From a virus: a DNA stretch of 26,570 bases. The position numbers and the translations under genes are program-made. Each line of letters begins with the position of its first letter. Position 1 is the first letter of the stretch. The notes below the pieces were generated by a model, which ran no database searches, was not told the DNA's origin, and was given only the letters and a program-made list of their open reading frames with translations. Positions 17,087 to 23,432 of the stretch are shown here, piece after piece. The stretch lies in IMG/VR virus record IMGVR_UViG_3300025301_000094, positions 1 through 26,570 of that record. One strand, given 5' to 3'.

Positions 17087-17300
17087 GATAAACCTTCTTC
17101 CTAAAACATTAGGTTACGTTGGTAACGTATTCGGTGTCGGTTCCGATGCTGCCAAGAAGAACCCTAAAGCTTCGAACACCCTTGCTGGCCTATCAATGGC
17201 CGTACTCGGCTACTGGGGTATCGACCAGTCTGATATAGCTGCTGTTGGTAGCATCTTCCATAAGATTGGTAACTTTCTAGGCTCTAGTTGCGGCATCTAA
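17085..17300 (+). CDS. Small hydrophobic protein, 71 aa (holin candidate or minor virion protein)
   Basis: The start is well supported by AAGGAG at 17071-17076, eight bases before ATG 17085. The product is Gly/Ala-rich, with a moderately hydrophobic segment at about 31-46 (NTLAGLSMAVLGYWGI) and a second amphipathic stretch at about 51-68 (AAVGSIFHKIGNFLG). One weak membrane helix and short length would suit a holin or a pore-forming minor protein, but the hydrophobicity is low and there is no charged C-terminal tail. The C-terminal codons overlap or abut the next gene (17288), so the two are probably co-translated. I do not recognise a family. Confidence 0.6.
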   Translation: MINLLPKTLGYVGNVFGVGSDAAKKNPKASNTLAGLSMAVLGYWGIDQSDIAAVGSIFHKIGNFLGSSCGI

Positions 17301-17773
17301 CCTTGGCTAAGCAAAACTTCAATCCCCCTAAGTGGCACGTTGGTCTATCGGATGGCTGTTCAGCCCCTTGGGGGTTACGCTGGCTCTTTAATAGCAAGCT
17401 ACTAAAGTATTGCCATAGGCACGATGAACGCTATCATTACGGTGGTACTTGGTCAGACAAATTATACGCTGATGACGAGTTTTATTGGAACATCTATCAT
17501 AGTGGTTGGTGGGGCCGTAGACTGGCTGGTGTAATCTACTGGAACATTCGTACGTACACCTATAACTTTCCGGTAGGCCATCCTAATCGTAGTTGGCGAT
17601 CTTTAACCAAAGGAAAGGCTTTTAACTTTCTAGGGCCGGGACTACCCAAAAATGGGCCTCTACGTTACGCACTGGTAGGCGATAAGACACCCCTCGGCAG
17701 GGGTACCACCCGAGAGCACAGAGAAGCGCTTGTGGGGGCTTTAAAACGGCTCACAGGACAGAAGAAGCCGTAA
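17288..17773 (+). CDS. His-Asp protein resembling phospholipase A2, 161 aa
   Basis: The central region has C42-x2-H45-D46, an aromatic/Gly-Gly loop (ERYHYGGTW) and K-x2-A-D-D (A61, D62, D63). It is preceded by D22-G-C-S-A-P27. This 'GCS.P ... C..HD..Y..GG....K..AD' order resembles the catalytic helix of phospholipase A2 (CxxHD with a later AD), and also the HD...AD pattern of some small phage proteins such as DUF1353. C24 and C42 could pair. The middle, WWGRRLAGVIYWNIRTYTY (about 74-92), is aromatic and could sit at a membrane. Start: TTG 17288 has a weak AGG before it; TTG 17303, just after the upstream stop, is the alternative. No ATG precedes the motif. Lipase activity is an inference. Confidence 0.65.
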   Translation: MRHLTLAKQNFNPPKWHVGLSDGCSAPWGLRWLFNSKLLKYCHRHDERYHYGGTWSDKLYADDEFYWNIYHSGWWGRRLAGVIYWNIRTYTYNFPVGHPNRSWRSLTKGKAFNFLGPGLPKNGPLRYALVGDKTPLGRGTTREHREALVGALKRLTGQKKP

Positions 17774-17784
17774 TTACCCAACTT

Positions 17785-17808
17785 AGGCCCCCATTTGGGG
17801 GTCTTTTT
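17785..17808 (+). terminator. Intrinsic terminator ending the rightward (late) block
   Basis: The stem 17785-17792 (AGGCCCCC) pairs with 17797-17804 (GGGGGTCT) through a four-base loop ATTT. It includes one G-T pair and is followed by TTTT at 17805-17808. It lies just after the stop of the HD protein (17771-17773) and directly before the converging leftward gene that ends at 17809. On the opposite strand no T-run follows the stem, so it should act mainly on rightward transcription. Confidence 0.8.
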
Positions 17809-17997
17809 CTACCCACACCCCTTTGGCTTAGTGAAATACTTATATAGCTTATAAACTCCCCAAGATAAAGCCACTGATCCAACGCCAACACCTACGCCTG
17901 AAATAAATGGATTGCTATCGATCCATATATGGGTGGTGGTTAGTCCTAGTGCACTAAAAATAGTGACTAGTAGTGGAAAATAACATACTGGACACAT
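17809..17997 (-). CDS. Two-helix membrane protein with paired cysteines, 62 aa
   Basis: There are two hydrophobic helices, about residues 6-22 (YFPLLVTIFSALGLTTT) and 31-49 (PFISGVGVGVGSVALSWGV). They are separated by a short polar turn (HIWIDSN) and followed by a basic tail KLYKYFTKPKGCG. This hairpin with a positive C-terminus is a common holin shape. The N-terminal CPVC and the C-terminal CG also recall small metal-transport proteins such as MerF, but the cysteine layout is not the same. The start is ATG 17997 in a TGATG overlap with the preceding gene, with a G-rich stretch upstream; GTG 18015 (68 aa, adding MGASCL) is an alternative. It is the last gene of the leftward block before the convergent junction. 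Confidence 0.6.
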   Translation of the reverse strand: MCPVCYFPLLVTIFSALGLTTTHIWIDSNPFISGVGVGVGSVALSWGVYKLYKYFTKPKGCG

Positions 17998-18383
17998 CAG
18001 ACAAGATGCCCCCACCTCGATTTTCTCTTTTCTTCCTCAATTTTAACCATCCCTACCCGTAGTCTTTCAAGATAGACAGAGGCATCGAGGAGTTCTTCGA
18101 TGGTGTGGTCAATCCAGCCCACTATGGAGATGTCGTCACGCTCCATAGACACACCATACTTCTTCATTCCTTCTTCGCTACGTTCAGCTATCCTATCTAC
18201 TACTCGAACAACGATAGGATCTTCGATAGTCCATTCTGTAGCATGATAGTCAGGCGCTTCTTCCTGCTCGACTAACCCCGGTACAAGAGAGTGGTTCCCA
18301 TCATCCTCGATGGTGTTGAGTCTGTCGAACTCCTCTTGTGTCATGGCAGGGTTACCTAGATCATCGTACTTTATGTTTGGCAT
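17997..18383 (-). CDS. MazG-like helical protein, possible NTP pyrophosphohydrolase relative, 128 aa
   Basis: The second half (about 57-110) reads VVRVVDRIAERSEEGMKKYG ... IDHTIEELLDASVYLERL. This matches phage proteins related to the all-alpha NTP pyrophosphatases (MazG and relatives), with E96-E97-x2-D100 as a possible metal-binding set. The first EExxE motif of a complete MazG active site is not evident, so activity is uncertain. The N-terminal 50 residues are acidic and probably flexible. AGGAG lies about seven bases upstream. The ATG overlaps the reductase stop (TAATG), so it is co-translated with ribonucleotide reductase, a fitting neighbour for nucleotide-pool housekeeping. Confidence 0.55.
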   Translation of the reverse strand: MPNIKYDDLGNPAMTQEEFDRLNTIEDDGNHSLVPGLVEQEEAPDYHATEWTIEDPIVVRVVDRIAERSEEGMKKYGVSMERDDISIVGWIDHTIEELLDASVYLERLRVGMVKIEEEKRKSRWGHLV

Positions 18384-20287
18384 TATACATCTCCTATGTC
18401 TACCAGTTCACACACATTGCCATCACAAGCTAGTGTCTGCGAGGCGGCTGTGTTATCTTCCTTCTCGAACTCTGTTAAACCTGACCAGTCTATCGTATCA
18501 GGTGATATCTTGACTAGCTCGGTGTAATCTCGTCCGTTACACTCTTGATACGGCGCTTGAGCGTAGACGTGATCACTATAGGGCAAGAAGGCAAGCCCAC
18601 TACATAGATCAAAGTTCTCCCACATCCATGCTCCGACAGCCATCCACTCGTCATCTTTGACAGAGACCGTAACGCTTGGCTTGTGTTCGCACCACTCTTC
18701 GGCGTACTGTTTCCACAACTCGAGGTGATCAAGCGCAGATAACTCTGATCGTAGTTTAGCCCCCTTAGGTGCAGCAATAGGAAATGAGAATACTCCGGTA
18801 TTACCACTGGTATCCGATACGGCATCTTCAAAGGGGATACCCGCTTGTCTAAGGAAGGACGTGAGAGGATCTTTCTTATCTGCTCGAACCGTACGAGTAT
18901 AGAATCTAGAGTGTCTAGGATGGATTCCACTAGCTGAGTCTACCAGCTGCGAGACGGTACCACTTGGTTTGACACAGGTGATAGCTGTGCTCGGTTGTAT
19001 CTCCCACCGTTTAGCATATTGTTTGTTAGTTGCATTAGCTACCTCTCTCATCTCTCGTAACCATCGTTCTGCCTGATTAGATACCGCGCCTAAGATAGAA
19101 TGGTCTAGAATACCAGTGAGAGAGACACCAAGTAAGCGCTCCTCTTCTGTGTTGTCCTTCCAGATCTTACGGATATACTTAAAGTCAGTTAACGTAGCCT
19201 GATAGGTACCAAGAATGGTAGCTAGTCGTACCTTTCTTTTTAGGTCTGCCAGTGTATCATTACTGCGCACAATTACTTCAGTCAGATTACATACCTGGTG
19301 TGGACGTAGTATGATCTCACTACACGGGTTGGTACCCCACTCGTGGTCAGGGTCACGCTTACCATACTTCTCCACCTGTGCACGAGCAGCTAAACGGCTG
19401 AACATACCACGCTCTCCTGATCTGCTCTTCATTAGGGAGAGCCACTCTTCCATAAAGGAAGGAGTATCAGGCTTGGTAGTATAGACCACGCTGTTGTTGG
19501 CGAAGCTACGGTGTGGGTGTTGATCGAACCACTGTCCTGACTTACATAGGCGTAGCTGGTTGTCACCTAGGTTGGAGAGCGAGATCATCGCTGACCTACG
19601 TACCCCACCTACTACCACCGCTTGAGCAACCATACACATGATGTCGTGACACTCTAGGCTGGTTAGCTGTCGTCCTCCTGCATTGATACATGTCTTGGTA
19701 ACAAAGCGGAGTAGTGCATCAAGCGGCTCAGGTCCACTTGCTCGACCACCAAAGGTCTTCAGTCTTGCCCCAGCTGGTCTGATTTTGCTGAGATCCCATC
19801 GTGGTATGACAGCCTTGGCGAAGATTGAGTAGAGTATTTGCTTGAGCCCCTCTGCCCATCCCATCTTTGAATCTGCCACTATAATAGGTCTATCTCCGTT
19901 GATCTGGAGAGAATGAGGTACGGGGGGTAGGTTGCTTATGTACTGTCGTTCCACTGAGTAGCCGATACCTGAACCACACATCAGAATATAGAGAGCTTCA
20001 TCGAAAGCACGAAGGTCATCTATTTTAGTGTAGGAGCAGTTAAAGCCAGCCATATTATCACGGGTCAAAGCAGGGCCAGCAGTCATGAGGCACCGCATAG
20101 AGGGCATGACGCCCATACTCTCTATACCATAACTAAGATCTGTGTAGTCAGAAGCAGATACATTGACATGGTCTTTCATGAACTTCATGTATCTATCTAC
20201 TGTCTCTTTCCACGTCTCCCTACGCTGCTCGTCTTCGAGCCACCTAGCATACCGGGATTGGTGGATGAAGGTCTGATAATTATCCAT
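18383..20287 (-). CDS. nrdJ: Adenosylcobalamin-dependent (class II, monomeric) ribonucleoside-triphosphate reductase, 634 aa
   Basis: The enzyme reduces ribonucleoside triphosphates to dNTPs using a radical made from coenzyme B12. NPCSEI holds the radical Cys322 and Glu324, and Cys333 (in QVCNLTEV) lies 11 residues on, the same spacing as C408/C419 in the Lactobacillus leichmannii enzyme. Cys84 in FNCSY is the partner redox Cys. The C-terminal pair Cys621/Cys626 keeps the five-residue step of C731/C736. At 634 aa it is shorter than the 739-aa Lactobacillus enzyme, partly at the N-terminus. I start at ATG 20287; a TTG three bases earlier is possible. It overlaps the upstream 61-aa gene by eight bases. 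No oxygen or partner subunit is needed, but cobalamin is, so phage growth should depend on a host that makes or takes up B12. Confidence 0.95.
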   Translation of the reverse strand: MDNYQTFIHQSRYARWLEDEQRRETWKETVDRYMKFMKDHVNVSASDYTDLSYGIESMGVMPSMRCLMTAGPALTRDNMAGFNCSYTKIDDLRAFDEALYILMCGSGIGYSVERQYISNLPPVPHSLQINGDRPIIVADSKMGWAEGLKQILYSIFAKAVIPRWDLSKIRPAGARLKTFGGRASGPEPLDALLRFVTKTCINAGGRQLTSLECHDIMCMVAQAVVVGGVRRSAMISLSNLGDNQLRLCKSGQWFDQHPHRSFANNSVVYTTKPDTPSFMEEWLSLMKSRSGERGMFSRLAARAQVEKYGKRDPDHEWGTNPCSEIILRPHQVCNLTEVIVRSNDTLADLKRKVRLATILGTYQATLTDFKYIRKIWKDNTEEERLLGVSLTGILDHSILGAVSNQAERWLREMREVANATNKQYAKRWEIQPSTAITCVKPSGTVSQLVDSASGIHPRHSRFYTRTVRADKKDPLTSFLRQAGIPFEDAVSDTSGNTGVFSFPIAAPKGAKLRSELSALDHLELWKQYAEEWCEHKPSVTVSVKDDEWMAVGAWMWENFDLCSGLAFLPYSDHVYAQAPYQECNGRDYTELVKISPDTIDWSGLTEFEKEDNTAASQTLACDGNVCELVDIGDV

Positions 20288-20465
20288 CAAGATCGTAATC
20301 CAGTTCTGTTAAGACATCTTCGAAGAGTTCTATATGTTTACTTCGGTCAAACATTTGATCGAAGATATCTTCAGGTGTTAGCTCCATGATATCACAGAGC
20401 TCTTCTACGTCATACTTGGTACAGATACGACGGCGTAACTCTTCGAATGAAATGTTCGTGTTCAT
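20280..20465 (-). CDS. Small acidic hypothetical protein, 61 aa
   Basis: The product is helical and acidic: ISFEELRRRICTKYDVEELC, then DIMELTPEDIFDQMFDRSKH, ending LTELDYDLDG. The 'D-V-E-E-L-C-D-I-M-E-L-T-P-E-D-I' part looks like a small helix-turn-helix-like or adaptor fold, and similar short proteins occur in other podovirus early regions. No catalytic residues are evident. ATG 20465 overlaps the stop of the metallophosphoesterase gene (ATGA); a longer reading frame upstream is only an out-of-frame overlap with that gene. Its stop lies inside the start of the reductase gene. I cannot assign a function. Confidence 0.6.
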   Translation of the reverse strand: MNTNISFEELRRRICTKYDVEELCDIMELTPEDIFDQMFDRSKHIELFEDVLTELDYDLDG

Positions 20466-21196
20466 CCGTAAGCTTCTTTCAATGCTTTCAGTGATACCCA
20501 GCTGTGATCGTACTTCCCATCTTCTACATTGTTGCATAGTACTACTCCACGCCAGTAATTTTCATTAGCAGGACCAGCAAACTCGTGGAATTGATCGAAG
20601 TAACAACCCACAACAAGAGTATGCTTACCCCTCTCTTCATAGAAGTCTCGGAAGTGAGTGTGTCCAACGGTGTAAGACTTATGCTCCTGCTTAACAATAG
20701 CACGAGCGAGATTAACCGACGAAAGAGGGGTAGAGAGAATAGGAGAAGGACATACGTGGTTATACGTAATTCCATCTATCGGCTCTCCTGCAAATAGATA
20801 CTCGTTTATATTATCATTAAAGTCCTTCTCACATAGATCATCGATACCAAACGTGCCACTCATGACACCAGCATAGCTCTCTGCTGTACGTATCCTGTTC
20901 TCGTGGTTGCCTCGGCGTTTTTCTCGCCTTGGTAGCTTCTTCTTGTTCTTTTTGTAGGGCCACCATACTTTTTCCATTGCATCTATATAAGCATTTACAT
21001 CATTTGTATACCTTCTGCTGTCATATCCTTGCTTACCCTTGTCGTAAGTGCACAGTGAAGGCATATCAGCTGAGTCCCCTATATCAATAACTACGTCAGG
21101 CCGCATGGCATAGATGTACTTACCAAGCCATTCAAACCTATCGTTATTATGTTCGGGATTAGCGTGACTGTCAGGGATAATTAAATGAGTAGTCAT
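20462..21196 (-). CDS. Calcineurin-like metallophosphoesterase, 244 aa
   Basis: The motifs of the two-metal phosphoesterase fold are in order: D9-S-H11 (IPDSHANPE), G40-D41 (VIDIGDSAD), G96-N97-H98-E99 (RRGNHENR) and G178-H179-T-H181 (TVGHTHF). These bind the metal pair and the phosphate. The substrate cannot be read from the sequence. Phage relatives are annotated as phosphatases or nucleases, and a DNA 3'-end or nucleotide substrate would suit its neighbours, endonuclease I and ribonucleotide reductase. A basic stretch (YKKNKKKLPRREKRR, about 81-95) just before the GNHE motif could touch nucleic acid. AGAGGA precedes the ATG by eight bases, and the ATG overlaps the endonuclease stop (ATGA). 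Confidence 0.85.
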   Translation of the reverse strand: MTTHLIIPDSHANPEHNNDRFEWLGKYIYAMRPDVVIDIGDSADMPSLCTYDKGKQGYDSRRYTNDVNAYIDAMEKVWWPYKKNKKKLPRREKRRGNHENRIRTAESYAGVMSGTFGIDDLCEKDFNDNINEYLFAGEPIDGITYNHVCPSPILSTPLSSVNLARAIVKQEHKSYTVGHTHFRDFYEERGKHTLVVGCYFDQFHEFAGPANENYWRGVVLCNNVEDGKYDHSWVSLKALKEAYG

Positions 21197-21600
21197 TTAT
21201 GATCCTCTTGTATCCAGCTAAGAGGTATCAACCTATCCGCAAAGAGGAAGTCCTTATTCATACACCATCTCGCGTAAGATGTAGGGCTGCCTCGATACAG
21301 TTTGTTCTGGCTGTTACCAAAGACGAAACGTATGTCGAGATTAGGATGTTGTTCCTTGACGAACATATGTTTCTTTCGATCAGCGCTGGAGAATAGGCCC
21401 TTTGCCTCAATGATGATTCCGTTGGGCAATACGAAATCAGGCGTGTAGGTGTGACATGTCACGGGCTTAGTGTAAGAGATCTTACATGTCTCGTATTTAA
21501 CGTAGACACCGTTAGCCTTCAAGTCCTCAGCGATCTTGTATTCAAGACCAGACTTGTACCTACCGTGACGTCTAGCTTTTTTATTATGTTTCGGCTTCAC
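21193..21600 (-). CDS. Endonuclease I, T7 gp3-like Holliday-junction resolvase, 135 aa
   Basis: With the GTG start at 21600 the catalytic residues fall at E20 (SGLE), D55 (YTPDF), E65 and K67 (IEAKG), identical numbering to T7 endonuclease I. This supports GTG over the longer ATG 21630 (145 aa). AAGAAGGA lies eight bases upstream of the GTG. Further conserved pieces are DRKKHMFVKEQHP, LDIRFVFGNS, KLYRGSPTSYARWC and FADRLIPLSWI. The enzyme cuts branched DNA and breaks host DNA to feed phage synthesis, acting as a dimer in the cytoplasm. The N-terminal 15 residues are basic. The gene overlaps the coiled-coil gene upstream by 17 bases and the phosphoesterase downstream by ATGA. Confidence 0.92.
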   Translation of the reverse strand: MKPKHNKKARRHGRYKSGLEYKIAEDLKANGVYVKYETCKISYTKPVTCHTYTPDFVLPNGIIIEAKGLFSSADRKKHMFVKEQHPNLDIRFVFGNSQNKLYRGSPTSYARWCMNKDFLFADRLIPLSWIQEDHK

Positions 21601-21889
21601 CAGACTTGTCCTTCTTGTATTTTGGACCATATACTTCTTGGTTATAAGCAAGATCTTGATGAAGATATGATATTTGTTCCAGTTTAGCTTGTAACTTATC
21701 TTCAAGTATGCCTCGCTCGTTTTGCAAAGCAATCAACTCTTTCTCAAGCAGATCAATATAGTCCCATATCTGTGACATAGCAGCAGTGAGCCAGCTGCCG
21801 TGAACAGGAATAGAATGAGAAAGATCACTATTACGTAGCGTGAACTGCCACTCTTCTCGAATGTCTGCTACTTCCTTCTTGTTACTCAT
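21584..21889 (-). CDS. Coiled-coil hypothetical protein, 101 aa
   Basis: Residues about 42-80 form a heptad-like helix (IDLLEKELIALQNERGILED, then KLQAKLEQISYLHQDL). The segment around 12-40 (REEWQFTLRNSDLSHSIP...SWLTAAMSQIWDY) is mixed, and the C-terminus is charged. No known domain is recognised; it may form dimers or bridge partners. AAGGAG lies about eight bases before ATG 21889. The start overlaps the end of the acyl carrier protein gene by eight bases, and its stop is inside the endonuclease I gene, so it belongs to the coupled leftward operon. Confidence 0.6.
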   Translation of the reverse strand: MSNKKEVADIREEWQFTLRNSDLSHSIPVHGSWLTAAMSQIWDYIDLLEKELIALQNERGILEDKLQAKLEQISYLHQDLAYNQEVYGPKYKKDKSGEAET

Positions 21890-22136
21890 TGCTGTTTCTC
21901 CTTGTTAGCTTTGTATTAATGATATCGATTACATCTTGAACAGTGGTGAAACATAGAGCCTCTTTATCATAGATAAGCATATTAAATTCATCTTCTAAGT
22001 CCATGATAAACTCTTGTTCATCAAGGCTATCAAGTCCAAGATCGTCCTTGAACTTTGACTTGACTGTAATGTTAGGCATATTATCTACGTAAAGACCATT
22101 GAGTACCTTCTTGATTCTATCCTTTGTATCGCTCAA
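21882..22136 (-). CDS. acpP: Acyl carrier protein, 84 aa
   Basis: The motif DDLGLDSLDEQEFIMDLEDE (31-50) contains Ser37 in DSL, the site where 4'-phosphopantetheine would be attached. The following acidic helix II is the usual partner-binding face, and FTTVQDVIDIINTKL is the normal helix IV. Length and charge match bacterial ACP (about 78 aa). The start is TTG 22136, chosen because AAAGGAG lies seven bases upstream and no usable ATG exists before the conserved core. It overlaps the nuclease gene by 20 bases. Its role in a phage is unclear: it may divert or modify host lipid synthesis, or bind a host ACP partner. No acyl synthase or transferase is encoded in the window. Confidence 0.9.
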   Translation of the reverse strand: MSDTKDRIKKVLNGLYVDNMPNITVKSKFKDDLGLDSLDEQEFIMDLEDEFNMLIYDKEALCFTTVQDVIDIINTKLTRRNSNE

Positions 22137-22986
22137 CTCTAGGCTCCTTTACAACAGTAGTAAGAAAACGAGGACCAGTGCTATAAAGATACGTGTATAG
22201 ACCTTGTCCGTCATTGGAATCCTTCCAGCAGTCCTCCTTGTAAGGACAGTACGAGCACTGCACACATAGTTTCATGTTACCACTCTTACCATCTTCGATA
22301 GCTTCATAGCAGCGCTCGGGTGGAGTGTCTAATTCTACAACCTCCTTCATGTGGCGTATCCTAGCTGCGGCATCAATCATCTCCATATCAGCCACAGGAA
22401 GTACCGCAAGTTTGCCCAAGCTCTTCTCCATAACCAGAAAGGCACCTTGATCTTTGCCTCTGGCTTGGGCGTACGCAGAGATTTGAGCGATATAACCGAA
22501 GGGGTCATCATTATAGAGTTCTCCGTTCTTGAACTTCTCGAACCCATACCGTGATGCTGACTTCACATCAACGGGAACACCATTGATCTCACAATCCATA
22601 TGGCCCTTGACATTTTCAATCTCAACCTCATGCTGTTCATGAGTCACAATATGCCCCGCTTCTTTAACGAGGAAGAGAAGCATAGCTTCGATGATGTGAC
22701 CATAAAGGAACTTGATATACGTATCCGGACGTAGTTGCTCCTTACCTACCACTTCCGGGTCCTGATGCTCGTACCACAATTGTTTATCAGGCTTGCCGAT
22801 GTTGGACATACGGAGGTAGGCTTCTCGTGATTTACTCGCTGTTTTTAACGAGGTCTTCACTGCATTTCGGATAGCCTCACACATATCATCGAGGTTGTCA
22901 TCGGTATAATGTTCTGTTTCTTCCCAGCTACCATCAAACAGCCCTTCAATATCTTTGACGAGAGTATCTAGTGTCTTACCTGTCAT
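22117..22986 (-). CDS. Cas4/RecB-like PD-(D/E)XK exonuclease with cysteine cluster, 289 aa
   Basis: The nuclease core shows H97 (YGHIIEAM), D131 in GHMDCEING, D140-V-K142 (GVPVDVKSAS) and Q168-I-S-A-Y, the order of the RecB/Cas4 branch. C241, C244, C247 and C253 (CVQCSYCPYKEDC) form a C-x2-C-x2-C-x5-C cluster that could bind an iron-sulphur cluster or zinc; C36 is a possible extra ligand as in Cas4. In podoviruses of this kind such a gene stands in for the T7 gp6 exonuclease, making single-stranded ends for recombination and degrading host DNA. The ATG overlaps the preceding 53-aa gene (ATGA) and has only a weak ribosome-binding site, so coupling is likely. Confidence 0.85.
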   Translation of the reverse strand: MTGKTLDTLVKDIEGLFDGSWEETEHYTDDNLDDMCEAIRNAVKTSLKTASKSREAYLRMSNIGKPDKQLWYEHQDPEVVGKEQLRPDTYIKFLYGHIIEAMLLFLVKEAGHIVTHEQHEVEIENVKGHMDCEINGVPVDVKSASRYGFEKFKNGELYNDDPFGYIAQISAYAQARGKDQGAFLVMEKSLGKLAVLPVADMEMIDAAARIRHMKEVVELDTPPERCYEAIEDGKSGNMKLCVQCSYCPYKEDCWKDSNDGQGLYTYLYSTGPRFLTTVVKEPRVERYKG

Positions 22987-23144
22987 AGCTTTTGTACCCT
23001 ATTCATTGGAGCAGCAACAATCCTGTTCGTCTTTACATCTCTAATATAAACAGCTTGATGCCTATTTGATAGGCGTTCTATTTGTCCTTGTACTACTTCA
23101 CCGTTAGTACGTGTATAAGTCACTACGTTTCTGGTCTTTAACAT
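22983..23144 (-). CDS. Small basic hypothetical protein, 53 aa
   Basis: Found by reading the gap upstream of the nuclease gene. ATG 23144 has a very good ribosome-binding site (AAAGGAG, about six bases away). The frame is open for 53 codons and its TGA overlaps the nuclease ATG (ATGA). The product starts MLKTRNVVTYTRTNGEVVQG and continues QIERLSNRHQAVYIRDVKTN before a short end. It is rich in Arg and beta-forming residues, and looks like one small beta-barrel-like domain. No family is recognised. A nucleic-acid contact is possible from the charge, but that is a guess. The signals for translation are stronger than for several neighbours. Confidence 0.75.
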   Translation of the reverse strand: MLKTRNVVTYTRTNGEVVQGQIERLSNRHQAVYIRDVKTNRIVAAPMNRVQKL

Positions 23145-23146
23145 AG

Positions 23147-23395
23147 TTACTCCTTTAATTTAGAACTAGCTTTGATTTCTTCTGAAGCAAGGTGCAGAAA
23201 GTCAGCCGCCTTGCTTAGTTTCTGGAAATCTGACATATATAGATCGCCTTCCATTTCACGCATCATATTAACTGGATCACGAACTAGCCCAGAAACCTTG
23301 ACGATGAACTCTTTAGCATTCATCTGCTCATTCCAGCCAAGCTTAACGTTGCCAGCTTTCATTTTATCTCCCTTTGAAAATGCAGTCCTTGGCAT
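23147..23395 (-). CDS. Hypothetical protein, 82 aa
   Basis: I do not recognise this protein. The first part is basic (FSKGDKMKAGNVKLGW). The rest is helical (MNAKEFIVKVSGLV, PVNMMREMEGDLYMSDFQKL, AADFLHLASEEIKAS). AAGGAG lies eight bases before ATG 23395, which decides this start over the in-frame ATG at codon 12. There are only two bases between its stop and the next gene's start codon. It lies between the nuclease group and the single-strand DNA-binding protein gene, with a long inverted repeat just upstream. Confidence 0.65.
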   Translation of the reverse strand: MPRTAFSKGDKMKAGNVKLGWNEQMNAKEFIVKVSGLVRDPVNMMREMEGDLYMSDFQKLSKAADFLHLASEEIKASSKLKE

Positions 23396-23432
23396 TAAGA
23401 TTCTCCTTCTAAGGTAGGAACAAGGGAAGCGG

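Noticed and set aside
17280-17310. A programmed frameshift joining the 71-aa protein to the HD protein
   Set aside because: No slippery heptamer is seen near 17290-17300, and two TTG codons can start the second frame. Simple reinitiation explains the arrangement.
17809-18015. Assignment of the two-helix protein as a MerF mercury carrier
   Set aside because: It shares the two-helix layout and Cys content, but the cysteine positions differ from the Cys-Cys pair in MerF helix 1 and there is no mer context.
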